Source of the DNA: Gammaproteobacteria bacterium
Lineage (GTDB): Bacteria > Pseudomonadota > Gammaproteobacteria > SURF-13
Assembly (NCBI GenBank): GCA_030680605.1
Contig: JAUXUQ010000010.1
Span: 62,001 to 126,000 of the forward strand
Reading direction: 5' to 3'
DNA length: 64,000 nt
The notes beneath the pieces were generated by a model, which was not told the origin of the DNA, ran no database searches, and was given only the letters and a program-made list of their open reading frames with translations. Within the stretch, counting starts at the first letter, position 1. Every line of letters begins with the position of its first letter. The position numbers and the translations under genes are program-made. Positions 1-8,492 of this stretch are shown one piece after another.

Positions 1-165
1 GCCTGGGCCTCCGCGCTGTTATGCCAGTCACCGGTGCTGCGTATCAAATTTGTGAAGAGCGGGGTGCTGGGGCTGAAGTTTGCGGGTGAAGTTGATGCGG
101 GCGGCGGCGTGCTGGGCTATTTTTACCGCCCGCGGGATTTGCTGGCGCTGCTCGACGGGAAATAA
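1..165 (+). CDS. C-terminal fragment of an unidentified protein
   Basis: The window opens inside an open frame that runs from base 1 to a TAA at 163-165 and encodes the last 54 residues of a protein, ending in LLALLDGK. I do not recognise the family. The fragment is hydrophobic at its start and contains a glycine-rich turn, GEVDAGGG. It is in the normal GC range of the region and is followed directly by a hairpin that serves the opposite-strand porin. No function can be assigned from the tail alone. Confidence 0.6.
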   Translation, partial: AWASALLCQSPVLRIKFVKSGVLGLKFAGEVDAGGGVLGYFYRPRDLLALLDGK

Positions 166-197
166 AAAAGCGCGGACAGCCGTCAAGCTGTCCGCGC
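164..197 (-). terminator. Rho-independent terminator of the porin gene
   Basis: A perfect 11-bp stem (170-180 with 187-197, arm GCGCGGACAGC) has a 6-nt loop. Read on the minus strand it is followed by six T residues (complement of 164-169), the classic intrinsic terminator layout. It lies 23 bp past the porin stop codon. There is no T-run on the plus strand, so it acts mainly for the porin. Confidence 0.85.
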
Positions 198-219
198 CAA
201 GCCAAGGCAACGTGAGAAC

Positions 220-1317
220 CTAGAAGTCGTGGTTGATGCCGACTGAAAACGTAGACAAATCCAGCCCGTTGGTGCTGTTCTTCACTGCGCCGCTGCTACC
301 GCCCGTGCCCAGGCCATACTTCGCACCGCTTTCGTTATCGGTGCGGGCATACAGGGCGTAGACGCTGGTGCGTTTGGAGAGCGCGTGATCCAGACCCAGC
401 ACATACCAGTCCGCGCCGGTATCTCCGCCGGTGTCGTTGTCGCCTGCCCTGGCGTAAGCAATCTTGAGGGTGTTGGCGGCCATCTTGTGTGCCAAGCCGA
501 GATACCAGGCGTTCCGATCCATCAAAGTCGCCGCGCCATCTTGAGATAAATCCTCGTATACGAAATTGATCTTGGTATTATCGTGATTGAAGGTGTAGCC
601 GAGGCTGAGCGTCCATGCGTGGGTGTCGTAAATATGGGCACCCGTGGGCGGCGTGGTGGACGAATAAATAGAGCCGCTCAAGGTAGCCTCTTTTCTGTGC
701 TGCTCATAGGCCAGACTGGCATACAAAGGGCCGTTTTCGTACACGCCGGCCAAACTGTAGCGGTCACGGTTGTTCGCGGCATCCTCGTCCACGCGGTAGG
801 CGGCCAAAAACTGGAAACCGTTCATCTTCGGGCTCCAGTAGTTGATGCTGCTCGGCTCGCGCTCATTGAACGGCGTGCTCGCGCCGCTCACGTTGCCGAT
901 GATGGCGTTAAAGTCACCCATGCTGTCGCTCCAGATGTCGAGCTTTCCGGTGGCGAGCTTGTAGGCATTGTCGGTTACACCCAAAACCAGTGTGCCGAAG
1001 CCGCCCGCGAGGCCTAGGTAGCTGTTGCGTGGGGTGCCCAATAGCAAGCTATCACTGCCATCCATCGTAACCAGGGTTTCCATCTGAAAGACCGCCTTCA
1101 ACCCATTGCCTAAATCTTCCACCCCCTTGAAACCCAGACGCGAACTGTTGCTGGAAACGTTGCTGGCGCTAGCCGTGCCGTTGTCTGTGATGTCCACGGA
1201 GGCGCGCGCCTTGCCGTAAACCTTGATGTTGTCCTCTGCCTGCGCCGCTGCGGCGGTGACTGCCAGTGCTGCGGCCAGTGAGATGGAAATAAATTTTCCG
1301 TATGTGTGCAGTTCCAT
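220..1317 (-). CDS. Outer-membrane porin (Gram-negative general porin family)
   Basis: This encodes a trimeric-type outer-membrane beta-barrel for passive diffusion of small solutes. The protein has a signal peptide (MELHTYGKF, then a hydrophobic core ending AAAAQA), then a mature start EDNIKVYGKARASVD typical of Porin_4/OmpC-like proteins. It has repeated amphipathic strands, PRNSYLGLAG and INYWSPKMNGF motifs, and a C-terminal phenylalanine (INHDF) that acts as the BAM recognition signal. Length is about 365 residues, normal for the family. The start at 1317 was chosen because GGGAGAGG lies about 6 nt upstream; an in-frame ATG at 1332 and a longer open frame to 1407 lack this. It is divergent from the EAL gene and has its own terminator. 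Confidence 0.93.
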   Translation of the reverse strand: MELHTYGKFISISLAAALAVTAAAAQAEDNIKVYGKARASVDITDNGTASASNVSSNSSRLGFKGVEDLGNGLKAVFQMETLVTMDGSDSLLLGTPRNSYLGLAGGFGTLVLGVTDNAYKLATGKLDIWSDSMGDFNAIIGNVSGASTPFNEREPSSINYWSPKMNGFQFLAAYRVDEDAANNRDRYSLAGVYENGPLYASLAYEQHRKEATLSGSIYSSTTPPTGAHIYDTHAWTLSLGYTFNHDNTKINFVYEDLSQDGAATLMDRNAWYLGLAHKMAANTLKIAYARAGDNDTGGDTGADWYVLGLDHALSKRTSVYALYARTDNESGAKYGLGTGGSSGAVKNSTNGLDLSTFSVGINHDF

Positions 1318-1543
1318 TACATCCTCTCCCATGATTTTGCCGGTTTTTAAAAGGTCATCTTGAACGCGCAGGGTGTTTGCAAGCCCTGCTTGAATTGCGT
1401 AGGGCACAGACTAGGGAGGATTTGTTACACCCAGAAGAAGGACATGTTAAGACTTGTGTGGCACCGCCGCTGCTTGTATGCTGGAAAGAGGAGTGGGCGG
1501 CTGTCGACAAGTCCTTCGAGACAAAAAGGGGTGTTAGGAGCGC
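1318..1543. other. Divergent intergenic region, porin / EAL-GGDEF gene
   Basis: These 226 bp separate two divergent genes and must carry both promoters. Each gene has a clear ribosome-binding site at its edge (GGGAGAGG for the porin, TTAGGAG for the EAL gene). I could not pick out a convincing -35/-10 pair for either direction. Confidence 0.5.
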
Positions 1544-3322
1544 ATGCGCGACGATCGGGCTCTTCATGACATTCTGGAGCACAGCCAGCTTACCCCCCTT
1601 TTTCAGCCTATCTGTTCACTGGTCGAGAACCGCATCTACGGTTATGAGGCATTAATCCGCGGTCCTGCGGAGAGTCCCCTGCACACCCCCACGGTACTGT
1701 TCGCAGACGCAACGAAATATGCGCGTCTGGCGGAAGCGGATCAGCGTTGCAGTCAGGTGTGTATTGAGGCCTGGCTCAGGCTCCAGCTCCAGGGCAAGCT
1801 GTTTCTCAACATCAATCCTGCAAGCCTGATGCAGCCCGGCTTCCGGGGCAGCGAAGCGTTGCACATGATGGGCCTCACAGGCGTGGTGCCGGATCAGGTT
1901 GTGCTGGAAATCACCGAGCACACACCCACGGGTGATTATGCCCTGTTGCGCGAGGCAGTTGTGCTTTACCGCTCCATGGGGTTTGAGATAGCCATCGACG
2001 ATATGGGTACCGGCTATTCCAGCCTGCGCCTGTGGTCTGAGCTGCGGCCCGACTATGTGAAGATTGACATGCACTTTACGCAGGGCATGTACCAGGATCG
2101 CAGCAAGCGCCAGTTCGTGCAGTCGATCATGGAGATTGCCAGCGATCTCAACTGCAAAGTCATCGCCGAGGGCGTGGAAACCAGGGAAGATCATCAGGCG
2201 CTGTATGATGTAGGTGTGACGATGGCGCAAGGCTACTATTTCGCCCCCCCTGATGCCCTGCCCTCCATCGCGCTGGACACGCCAAGTCTTGCGCCGGAGC
2301 CGCCTGCTCACAGCGGTTATGTTCCCGGCCTGGCGCGTTCAGCGGTCGCCGCCACCCTCATCAGTCCGCGACCCACACTGGATCCGGATACGCCGGTGGA
2401 AGTGGCCGGTGAGCTGTTTCACGGCACACCGAATCTGAATGCATTGCCGGTCGTCAGGGGCGACATACCGCTGGGCCTGGTGCGTCGCACCCAGCTGATG
2501 AATGTTCTGGCAAGCCGGTATGGACGCGATCTGCACGGTAAAAAACCCGTGTCATATTTCATGGAACGCAGGCCGCTTATTGTCGATAAAAGCCTGCCGC
2601 TGGAAAAGCTGAGCAAGCTGGTTACCAGTGAAGATGATGTGTATCTCAGTGATGAATTCATCATTACCTCCAGGGGGCGCTATCTCGGCATGAGCACGAT
2701 AGTGCAGTTGCTGAAGAAAATTACCGATCTACAGGTGCGCAATGCACGATACTCCAACCCGCTCACGTTGCTGCCGGGCAGCGTGCCCATCAACGAACGC
2801 CTTGACAGCCTGCTCAAAAGGCGCTGGGGCTTTGTCATGTGCTACTGCGACCTCGATAACTTCAAGCCATTCAACGATGCCTGTGGCTACAGCCAGGGTG
2901 ACGAGGCAATCAAGCTGCTGGCACGCATCCTTGTGGATGCGGCGCACAGTCGCCATGACTTTGTCGGTCACGTCGGCGGCGATGACTTTGTCATAATCTT
3001 CCTGAGCCAGAACTGGCAGCAACGTTGTCAGGCAATCATCGACAGTTTCGCGGTCAAGGTGGTGGAGCTTTATGCGGAAGAGGAACGCACTGCAGGCGGG
3101 GTCTGGTCGAAGGATCGGCGTGGTAACAAGGTGTTCTTTCCGGTCATGACGCTGTCGCTCGCTGCAGTGGAGGCACCGCAGGGGCGCTTTGTGTCACATC
3201 ACGAGATTGCCGCGCGGGTGAGTGAGATCAAGACGCAGGCGAAAAATATCGCCGGTAACAGCCTGTTTGTCGATCGGCGCCGCACCGACGGCGATGCCGG
3301 ACAGTTATCGCTGATTGATTAG
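1544..3322 (+). CDS. EAL - CBS-like - GGDEF cyclic-di-GMP protein
   Basis: Predicted cytosolic c-di-GMP turnover protein with an N-terminal EAL phosphodiesterase domain (residues ~10-245). The catalytic set looks intact: YEALIRG, NINPASL, EITEHTP, IDDMGTGYSSL, VKIDMHF, AEGVET and QGYYF. A CBS-like regulatory stretch follows (~265-395), then a C-terminal GGDEF domain (~405-575) with GGDDF at the active loop. The inhibitory RxxD site reads SRHD, so it is probably lost. EAL before GGDEF is the reverse of the usual order; such proteins are often phosphodiesterases with a regulatory cyclase domain. There is no membrane segment. TTAGGAG lies 5 nt upstream of the ATG. phoB follows 69 bp downstream. 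Confidence 0.9.
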   Translation: MRDDRALHDILEHSQLTPLFQPICSLVENRIYGYEALIRGPAESPLHTPTVLFADATKYARLAEADQRCSQVCIEAWLRLQLQGKLFLNINPASLMQPGFRGSEALHMMGLTGVVPDQVVLEITEHTPTGDYALLREAVVLYRSMGFEIAIDDMGTGYSSLRLWSELRPDYVKIDMHFTQGMYQDRSKRQFVQSIMEIASDLNCKVIAEGVETREDHQALYDVGVTMAQGYYFAPPDALPSIALDTPSLAPEPPAHSGYVPGLARSAVAATLISPRPTLDPDTPVEVAGELFHGTPNLNALPVVRGDIPLGLVRRTQLMNVLASRYGRDLHGKKPVSYFMERRPLIVDKSLPLEKLSKLVTSEDDVYLSDEFIITSRGRYLGMSTIVQLLKKITDLQVRNARYSNPLTLLPGSVPINERLDSLLKRRWGFVMCYCDLDNFKPFNDACGYSQGDEAIKLLARILVDAAHSRHDFVGHVGGDDFVIIFLSQNWQQRCQAIIDSFAVKVVELYAEEERTAGGVWSKDRRGNKVFFPVMTLSLAAVEAPQGRFVSHHEIAARVSEIKTQAKNIAGNSLFVDRRRTDGDAGQLSLID

Positions 3323-3326
3323 CACG

Positions 3327-3344
3327 CTGTAACACAACCGTCAT
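3327..3344 (+). promoter_or_regulatory. Putative Pho box upstream of phoB
   Basis: CTGTAAC-ACAA-CCGTCAT fits the PhoB-binding layout of two 7-bp direct repeats (consensus CTGTCAT) separated by 4 bp. It lies about 48 bp before the phoB start in a 69-bp gap. phoB genes are commonly autoregulated through such a site, so this match is more meaningful than its imperfect second position suggests. Confidence 0.6.
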
Positions 3345-3391
3345 CATTCCGCAGTGTAATGGCGCGTGCTTAAAGCCGGAGTAAACAGGGA

Positions 3392-4096
3392 ATGACCAAC
3401 CGCATACTGATAGTGGAAGATGAAGCAGCGATCAGCGAGATGATTGCGCTGTCACTTGCGCGCGCGGGCTACGCCTATGACATTGCGCAGGATGCAGAGC
3501 AGGCGCTCGTCGGCATCACCCGGCAGCCGCCGATGCTGATTCTGCTCGACTGGATGCTGCCCGGCATGAGCGGCATGGATCTGGCGCGCCGCCTGAAGCG
3601 GGAGGAAGCCACGCGCGCAATACCGATTATCATGCTTACCGCGCGCGGCGAAGAGGCGGACAAGGTCAGGGGGCTCGAGATCGGCGCCGACGACTATCTT
3701 ACCAAGCCGTTTTCGCTGAGTGAGTTGCTGGCACGGATCAAGGCCGTGCTGCGCCGTACCGCGCCCCAAGCGACCGATGATGTGGTCGAAGCAGACGGTT
3801 TGCGCCTCGACCCTGCCAGCCATGTCGTGGCCAGTCATGGGCATGAGCTGGCGATGGGCCCCACCGAGTTTCGCCTGCTGCATTTCTTCATGAGCCACGC
3901 CGGACGGGTGTACAGCCGCAGCCAGCTGCTCGATCTGGTGTGGGGCAGCAATGTGTATGTCGGCGAGCGCACGGTGGACGTGCACATCCGGCGCCTGCGC
4001 AAGGTGCTGGAGCAGCATGGGCATGACACCCTGATCCAGACCGTGCGCGGTTCGGGCTATCGCTTCTCGCAGCCGATGAAGGCTACGGCGGTTTAA
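3392..4096 (+). CDS. phoB: Phosphate-regulon response regulator PhoB
   Basis: OmpR/PhoB-family transcription factor of 234 residues. The receiver domain (1-120) shows the acidic pair VEDE, the phospho-acceptor Asp in LLDWMLPG, the switch residue in IIMLTARG and the Lys in YLTKPFS. The C-terminal winged helix (~130-230) contains [24 protein letters not shown] and a closing GSGYRFS. Overall spacing and wording match PhoB better than other OmpR-family members. The sensor PhoR, normally next to it, is absent; downstream is the convergent typA. The putative Pho box suggests autoregulation. The stop codon lies inside an inverted repeat. Confidence 0.9.
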   Translation: MTNRILIVEDEAAISEMIALSLARAGYAYDIAQDAEQALVGITRQPPMLILLDWMLPGMSGMDLARRLKREEATRAIPIIMLTARGEEADKVRGLEIGADDYLTKPFSLSELLARIKAVLRRTAPQATDDVVEADGLRLDPASHVVASHGHELAMGPTEFRLLHFFMSHAGRVYSRSQLLDLVWGSNVYVGERTVDVHIRRLRKVLEQHGHDTLIQTVRGSGYRFSQPMKATAV

Positions 4097-4162
4097 CAAA
4101 TCCCCCGGCCTACGGCCACCCCCTTTTCAAAGGGGGTCGAGCGGCAGCGAGGGGGATTTGTT
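4095..4162. repeat. Palindromic element between phoB and typA
   Basis: A perfect 12-bp inverted repeat (AACAAATCCCCC at 4095-4106, mirrored at 4151-4162) encloses an inner hairpin CCCCCTTT/AAAGGGGG (4119-4126 with 4129-4136). The outer arms contain or overlap the TAA stop codons of both convergent genes. It can act as a bidirectional transcription stop and resembles small C-rich palindromic repeats scattered in proteobacterial genomes. A related C-run hairpin is at 31169-31201. Confidence 0.75.
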
Positions 4163-5975
4163 ATCCCGCGCGCGAGGTCTTTTTGCGTTCGTGCTCCAGC
4201 AGTTGGCGTTTGCGCAGACGGATGTGGTGCGGGGTGACTTCCACCAGCTCGTCGTCGTCGATAAACTCCATCGCCTGTTCCAGCGACATGCGCACCGGCG
4301 GCACCAGAATCACATTTTCATCCGAACCCGAGGCGCGCATGTTGGTGAGCTGCTTGCCCTTCAGCGGGTTGACCACCAGATCGTTGTCACGCGAATGCAG
4401 CCCGATCACCATGCCTTCATAGAGTTCCTCACCCGGGCCGATAAACATGCGCCCGCGCTCCTGCAGGCTGAACAGTGCAAAGGCCACGCTTTTACCGGCG
4501 CCGTTGGCGATCAGCACCCCATTGGTGCGGTTGCCGATCGTGCCTTTTTTCACCGGCGCGTGATGGTCATAGACGCTGTGCAGCAGGCCGGTGCCTGAGG
4601 TGAGCGTCAGAAATTCGGTGCGGAAGCCGATCAGCCCGCGGGTCGGGATCATGTACTCCAGACGTACCCGCCCCTTGCTGTCGGACTCCATGTTGGTGAG
4701 GTCGCCTTTACGCAGGCCCATCTGCTCCATGATGCTGCCCTGATGGCGTTCTTCGATATCGACCACCACGGACTCGTATGGCTCACAGGTTTCGCCGTCG
4801 ATTTCGCGCGTGATGACCTGAGGCCGCCCCAGTGCCAGTTCGTAGCCCTCGCGGCGCATGTTTTCGACCAGGATGCCAAGGTGCAACTCACCGCGCCCGG
4901 AGACGCGGAACTTGTCAGGGTCTGCGGTATCTTCCACGCGCAGGGCGACGTTATGGATGAGCTCGCGTTGCAGGCGCTCGCGGATCTGGCGGCTGGTGAT
5001 GTACTTGCCATCCTTGCCGGCCAGCGGCGAGGTGTTGACCTGAAACATCATGCTCACCGTGGGCTGGTCGACCACGAGGGCGGGCAGGGCCTCCACCGCA
5101 GTGGGGTCGCACAGGGTGTCGGAGATGCCGAGATTTTCGATGCCGGTAAAGGCGATGATGTCGCCCGCCTCGGCCTCCGGTATCTCGATGCGCTCGAGGC
5201 CGAGCATGTTGAACAGTTGCAGTATGCGCGCGTTGCGCTTCGCGCCCTGCGGGTTTACCACCACCACAGCCGAGTTGGCCTTGATGCGTCCGCGCGCGAT
5301 GCGGCCGATGCCGATCACGCCGACGTAGCTGGAATAATCAAGCGAACTCACCTGCATCTGGAACGGCCCGGCAGGATCTACCTGCGGCGGCCTCACGTGT
5401 TGCACGATGGTCTCGAACAGCGGCGTCATGTCGCCCGCGCGGGTCTCGGCATCAAGACTGGCATAGCCGTTCAGCGCCGAGGTGTACACCACCGGAAAGT
5501 CGAGCTGCTCTTCGGTCGCGCCCAGGCGATCGAACAGGTCAAAGGTCTGGTCCAGCACCCAGTGCGCCCGCGCGCCCGGACGGTCGATCTTGTTGATGAC
5601 GACGATGGGCTTGAGTCCCAGCGCAAAGGCCTTCTGCGCCACGAAGCGGGTCTGCGGCATGGGCCCGTCTACCGCGTCGACCAGCAGCAGCACGGCGTCC
5701 ACCATGGAGAGCACGCGCTCCACCTCGCCGCCGAAGTCGGCGTGGCCGGGTGTATCGACGATGTTGATGCGGTAGTCGCGCCAGCGCAGCGCGGTGTTTT
5801 TGGCCAGGATGGTGATGCCGCGCTCGCGCTCGATGTCGTTGGAGTCCATCACGCGCTCGGTACTGGCCGCGCGTGCGGCAAAGGTACCGGACTGCTGTAG
5901 CAGTTTGTCGACCAACGTGGTTTTGCCGTGATCGACATGGGCGATGATGGCGATGTTGCGTAAATTGTCTAGCAC
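4161..5975 (-). CDS. typA: Ribosome-associated GTPase TypA/BipA
   Basis: Translation-factor-family GTPase that binds ribosomes and helps 50S assembly and stress adaptation. The G-domain is at the N-terminus: [14 protein letters not shown] (P-loop), [15 protein letters not shown] and [11 protein letters not shown]-like domains II, III and V follow, then the BipA-specific C-terminal region. Length is about 604 residues, as expected. I place the start at a GTG at 5975 ([13 protein letters not shown]) because the family begins [13 protein letters not shown]; an upstream ATG at 6011 adds 12 unrelated residues and has no ribosome-binding site. It is convergent with phoB. Confidence 0.95.
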   Translation of the reverse strand: MLDNLRNIAIIAHVDHGKTTLVDKLLQQSGTFAARAASTERVMDSNDIERERGITILAKNTALRWRDYRINIVDTPGHADFGGEVERVLSMVDAVLLLVDAVDGPMPQTRFVAQKAFALGLKPIVVINKIDRPGARAHWVLDQTFDLFDRLGATEEQLDFPVVYTSALNGYASLDAETRAGDMTPLFETIVQHVRPPQVDPAGPFQMQVSSLDYSSYVGVIGIGRIARGRIKANSAVVVVNPQGAKRNARILQLFNMLGLERIEIPEAEAGDIIAFTGIENLGISDTLCDPTAVEALPALVVDQPTVSMMFQVNTSPLAGKDGKYITSRQIRERLQRELIHNVALRVEDTADPDKFRVSGRGELHLGILVENMRREGYELALGRPQVITREIDGETCEPYESVVVDIEERHQGSIMEQMGLRKGDLTNMESDSKGRVRLEYMIPTRGLIGFRTEFLTLTSGTGLLHSVYDHHAPVKKGTIGNRTNGVLIANGAGKSVAFALFSLQERGRMFIGPGEELYEGMVIGLHSRDNDLVVNPLKGKQLTNMRASGSDENVILVPPVRMSLEQAMEFIDDDELVEVTPHHIRLRKRQLLEHERKKTSRAG

Positions 5976-6138
5976 AAATAAAAGCCCTGCGGGGAAAGGG
6001 AAACTGTCCATTTTACAATAAAATGGGCTCGACTGGGCGTAAAAAATCAGAAAGCGTGCCCCGTCCCTGGCCGGGGTCAGCTGCGCTATGGCGGATGTGG
6101 CATCGGGCGCGTAAAAAAGACGTTGCCGGGATCTATTT

Positions 6139-7176
6139 TCAGCCCAGCCCGGTCCCCAGCAGGGTGCCTATCATATAGGCGATCACCCCCGCCCCGCCGC
6201 CGATCAGGGTCAGACGCAGGCCGCCCCACACGGCCTGTTTGCCGGTAAACAGGCTGAGCACCGCGCCGATCAGAAACAGGCTGACAACGGCTGCTCCGGC
6301 GCTGGTGTAAATCGCGTTAGCCCCGGCGAAGACCAGCGGCAGCAGCGGCACCAGCGCCCCCAGGGTAAAGGCGAGAAACGAGGCGCCAGCCGCGCCCCAC
6401 GGCGAGCCCAGTGCGTCCGGATTGAGGCCGAGTTCCTCGCGCGCCAGCGCGTCGAGCGCATGTTCAGGGTTTTGCAACAGGCTGTGGGCGGTGCTGCGGG
6501 CCTGTTCGAGGGGTACACCGCGCGCCTCATAGATGAGCGCCAGCTCCTCGGCTTCCTCTTCCGGATACTCCTCCAGTTCCGCACGCTCCAGCCCGATCTG
6601 GTATTCATACATTTCGCGCTGTGAACGCATGGAGACATATTCGCCAGCGGCCATGGAGAGTGCGCCCGCCAGCAGGCCCGCGGTGCCGGTGAGCAGCAGT
6701 ACCTTGAGGTCTTGCATGGCGCCAGCCATGCCCATGATGAGGCTGGTGTTGGAGACCAGCCCGTCGCTGACGCCGAACACGGCGGCGCGCAGGTTGCCGC
6801 CGCTCTCGGTGGTGTGGTGACGGTGGCCGAAGTCCTCGACCGAGGTCGGCATGGCATGGCCGCTGCTGTCCGCGGGTGCGCTGTACACCGACAGGCCGCG
6901 CACCTTGATCGCCGCCAGCACCGGCCGCAGACGGCGCGGCCCGAGGGCGCGGATCAGTGCCGCCACCAGACGCGCCCGCCAGCTGGGGTAGAATGTCGCG
7001 GGCAGCGCCACGCCACGCGTGCGGGCCTGCTGCGCCCAGATCTGTGCTTGGGCCTCGGCGGCTTGGCCCAGACGCAGAAACAGCTTGTTTTTAACCGGGT
7101 CGGGCTCGGTAGCGACCAGCACCTGGTACAGGTAGGCTGACTGCATCTCCTCCATCCAGTTTTCGCGCGCTGACAT
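6139..7176 (-). CDS. VIT1/CCC1-family transporter with N-terminal ferritin-like region
   Basis: Predicted inner-membrane iron/manganese transporter of the VIT1/CCC1 (DUF125) family, 345 residues. The first ~50 residues ([19 protein letters not shown]...) look like a helical ferritin/rubrerythrin-type domain that could bind metal. The membrane domain begins at [27 protein letters not shown] and carries the hallmark [20 protein letters not shown]. An acidic cytosolic helix ([16 protein letters not shown]) precedes three further C-terminal membrane segments. The start at 7176 has GGGAGGAC just upstream; the open frame to 7368 runs antisense to xseB and is rejected. It is divergent from xseB. Confidence 0.9.
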   Translation of the reverse strand: MSARENWMEEMQSAYLYQVLVATEPDPVKNKLFLRLGQAAEAQAQIWAQQARTRGVALPATFYPSWRARLVAALIRALGPRRLRPVLAAIKVRGLSVYSAPADSSGHAMPTSVEDFGHRHHTTESGGNLRAAVFGVSDGLVSNTSLIMGMAGAMQDLKVLLLTGTAGLLAGALSMAAGEYVSMRSQREMYEYQIGLERAELEEYPEEEAEELALIYEARGVPLEQARSTAHSLLQNPEHALDALAREELGLNPDALGSPWGAAGASFLAFTLGALVPLLPLVFAGANAIYTSAGAAVVSLFLIGAVLSLFTGKQAVWGGLRLTLIGGGAGVIAYMIGTLLGTGLG

Positions 7177-7246
7177 TGCTGTCCTCCCAACTTCACTGGG
7201 CCAGTTCAATAGGCTAACATGTCTCAAGTTTGCCGGACGCCCTGCC

Positions 7247-7483
7247 ATGCCTAAAAAACCCGCTCCTGATTTCGAACGTACCCTCACCGAGCTGGAAACG
7301 CTGGTCGAGCGCATGGAAAAAGGCGAGCTGTCGCTGGAGGCCTCGCTCAAGGATTTCGAGCACGGCATCCAGTTGATCCGCCACTGTCAGAAGGCGCTTG
7401 CCGAGGCCGAGCAGAAGGTACAGATACTGATGGAAAAAAACGGCGCGGTGCAGATCGAGCCGTTTGAGACCGATGATGCCTGA
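7247..7483 (+). CDS. xseB: Exodeoxyribonuclease VII small subunit
   Basis: Small subunit of ExoVII, which degrades single-stranded DNA together with the XseA large subunit. The 78-residue protein has the family signature: [33 protein letters not shown] followed by an alpha-helical tail with [15 protein letters not shown]. It lies 40 bp upstream of ispA, the standard xseB-ispA-dxs order. xseA is not in the window. Confidence 0.95.
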   Translation: MPKKPAPDFERTLTELETLVERMEKGELSLEASLKDFEHGIQLIRHCQKALAEAEQKVQILMEKNGAVQIEPFETDDA

Positions 7484-7523
7484 GCGGGGCATGCAAACCC
7501 TGACGGACCACCCCTGACCCGCC

Positions 7524-8411
7524 ATGACGCCGGACTGGATGGAGGCCTACCGCGCCCGTGCCGATGCGGCGCTCGCACAGCGCTTGCCGCCTGCGGCGGC
7601 GGTACCGGAGCAACTGCATCAGGCCATGCGTTATGCCGTGCTCAACGGTGGCAAGCGCATCCGCCCGGTGCTGGTCTATGCCACGGGCGCGGCCCTCGGC
7701 ACACCGCTCGCGCAACTCGACACCCCGGCCTGTGCAGTAGAATTGATTCATGCCTATTCACTGGTGCATGACGATCTGCCGGCGATGGACAACGATGACC
7801 TGCGCCGCGGTCAGCCCGCCTGTCACAAGGCCTGGGGCGAGGCGACCGCCATCCTCGCCGGTGATGCCTTGCAGGCATTGGCGTTTCAGTTGCTGGCGCA
7901 GGACGCTGCGCTGGGGGCGCAGCCGGCGCAGCGGCTGCGCAGGGTAGAGATTCTGGCTGAGGCCAGCGGTTCGCGCGGCATGGCAGGCGGGCAGGCGCTG
8001 GATCTGGCGGCGGTCGGTGCGCAGCTGACGTTCGCCGAGCTCGAATACATGCACATTCACAAGACCGGCGCGCTGATTCGCGCCGCTGTCCGGTTGGGCG
8101 CGCTCGCCGCGCTCAGTGAGCAAGACGAAACGTTTGGGCGGCTCGATCATTACGCCAAATGCATCGGGCTGGCCTTCCAGATTCATGACGACGTCATCGA
8201 TGAGGCAGGCAGTACCGCTGCGCTGGGCAAGACCCAAGGCGCCGACCGGTTACGTGACAAGCCCACCTATCCTGCGCTGCTGGGTCTGGCGCAATCACGC
8301 CAGATGGCGCAGGATCTGTGCGACGAGGCAGAGACCAGCCTGGGCGGGCTTGATCAGCGTGCTGATCCGCTTCGGGCGCTGGCGCGCTACATCGTGGAGC
8401 GGCAGAGTTAA
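7524..8411 (+). CDS. ispA: Farnesyl diphosphate synthase (geranyltranstransferase)
   Basis: Condenses dimethylallyl diphosphate with two isopentenyl diphosphates to give farnesyl diphosphate, the precursor of undecaprenyl carriers and quinone side chains. At 295 residues it has the two Asp-rich motifs of trans-prenyltransferases: DDLPAMDNDD (with the FPP-synthase two-residue insertion) and the second, IHDDVIDE. GGKRIRPVLVYATG binds diphosphate. The second motif is DDVID rather than the common DDILD, a conservative change. It sits between xseB and dxs, so supply and use of IPP are co-encoded. Confidence 0.95.
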   Translation: MTPDWMEAYRARADAALAQRLPPAAAVPEQLHQAMRYAVLNGGKRIRPVLVYATGAALGTPLAQLDTPACAVELIHAYSLVHDDLPAMDNDDLRRGQPACHKAWGEATAILAGDALQALAFQLLAQDAALGAQPAQRLRRVEILAEASGSRGMAGGQALDLAAVGAQLTFAELEYMHIHKTGALIRAAVRLGALAALSEQDETFGRLDHYAKCIGLAFQIHDDVIDEAGSTAALGKTQGADRLRDKPTYPALLGLAQSRQMAQDLCDEAETSLGGLDQRADPLRALARYIVERQS

Positions 8412-8492
8412 ATAAGCGGTATCTGCGCCAGCGGCTGGCCTTGTCCGGTGGCTTGCGAGTACCATATACATCCCCCAGCTTCACACCAGCCT

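Noticed and set aside
4743-5900. 385-codon open frame opposite typA
   Set aside because: Antisense shadow of a highly conserved gene.
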